Origin: Allobrachymonas sp.
Lineage (GTDB): Bacteria > Pseudomonadota > Gammaproteobacteria > Burkholderiales > Burkholderiaceae_C
Reading direction: 5' to 3'
Length of the DNA: 32,535 bases
Assembly: GCA_030529505.1 (NCBI GenBank)
Contig: JAUMWT010000025.1
Span: 1-32,535, forward strand
A program made the translations under genes and the position numbers. The first letter of the stretch is position 1. Each line of letters starts with the position of its first letter. Of the stretch, positions 32,444 through 32,535 are shown one piece after another. The notes under the pieces are model-generated. The model was not told the origin of the DNA. It ran no database searches and was given only the letters and a program-made list of their open reading frames with translations.

Positions 32444-32535
32444 TTACGGGCCGACTTGCTGATCAGGGCCGGGGCGATCGACGTTGCAGCGCATCACGAT
32501 TTCGCACTTGTCATCGAGCACGGCGCTCTGGCCCT
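32444..32535 (-). CDS. Prophage gene, 3' end only (cut by window edge)
   Basis: The minus-strand frame is open from the right edge to TAA at 32444-32446, giving a 29-residue C-terminus (QSAVLDDKCEIVMRCNVDR, then PGPDQQVGP). The 42 bases to the next gene, with its own strong ribosome-binding site, fit the operon pattern. The sequence is too short to assign. Confidence 0.55.
   Translation of the reverse strand, partial: GQSAVLDDKCEIVMRCNVDRPGPDQQVGP

Larger units (their letters stand above)
24157..32535. mobile_element. Prophage, integrase-proximal end (continues past the window)
   Basis: It starts at the tRNA-Arg(CCT) 3' end and contains a tyrosine integrase, small early-type genes on the plus strand, and a minus-strand late operon of structural and lysis genes that runs off the right edge. 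The second attachment site is not in the window, so the left boundary within the tRNA is inferred. Gene overlaps (ATGA junctions) and lysis genes at the end of the late operon are typical of tailed phages. Tail type is not certain. Confidence 0.9.

Noticed and set aside
28341-32535. Diversity-generating retroelement for the phage tail protein
   Set aside because: No reverse transcriptase, no template/variable repeat pair and no C-type lectin-like end were seen in the visible part. It could still lie beyond the edge, but nothing here supports it.

Overview
The window looks like a chromosomal segment of a GC-rich betaproteobacterium, most likely Burkholderiales and Comamonadaceae-like. This rests on gene content (RibBX-type ribB, FbpABC, TamA/TamB, single-copy housekeeping genes), strong GC3 bias and -10 elements such as TAGAAT. 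No 16S gene is present, so the genus is not claimed. About 24 kb is core chromosome. The last 8.4 kb is the integrase-proximal end of a prophage inserted next to a tRNA-Arg gene, and it runs off the right edge.

Core part, left to right. The end of lptC (LPS transport) is followed by a short-chain dehydrogenase and a bidirectional terminator. Next comes a minus-strand block: an AT-richer orphan membrane protein, a YbgC-type thioesterase with an unusual insert, nusB, ribH and ribB(X). On the plus strand follow tcdA and tsaD, which act in successive parts of the t6A/ct6A tRNA-modification pathway, then recG. A minus-strand fbpABC ferric-iron ABC importer follows, with a Fur-box promoter. A rhomboid protease gene (minus) is divergent from tamA-tamB (plus), the outer-membrane protein translocation and assembly module.

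The fbpABC operon is bracketed by three copies (A, B, C) of a long imperfect palindromic repeat with related ends (CTGTTCA..ATCTC / GAGAT..TGAACAG) and two shared internal blocks (TGCAAGGCGCAAA and TTTGCAAC). Copy A lies inside the predicted fbpA leader, between the Fur box and the start codon.

Prophage part. tRNA-Arg(CCT) is followed by a tyrosine integrase, a small possibly ribbon-helix-helix protein and a strong promoter with a perfect 16-bp palindrome between -35 and -10, which drives two small unknown genes. All remaining genes are on the minus strand and read toward the integrase, forming the end of a late operon: structural proteins, a baseplate/hub-like protein, membrane protein, holin, GH19 endolysin and overlapping Rz/Rz1 spanins. 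The hub-like protein carries an exact-phase 28-residue Trp repeat flanked by 12-residue LVFG-type repeats. This is the most unusual protein architecture seen here.

A recurring oddity is the presence of Ala/Pro/Gln-rich low-complexity inserts inside otherwise conserved housekeeping proteins (YbgC, RecG, TcdA, TamA, TamB).
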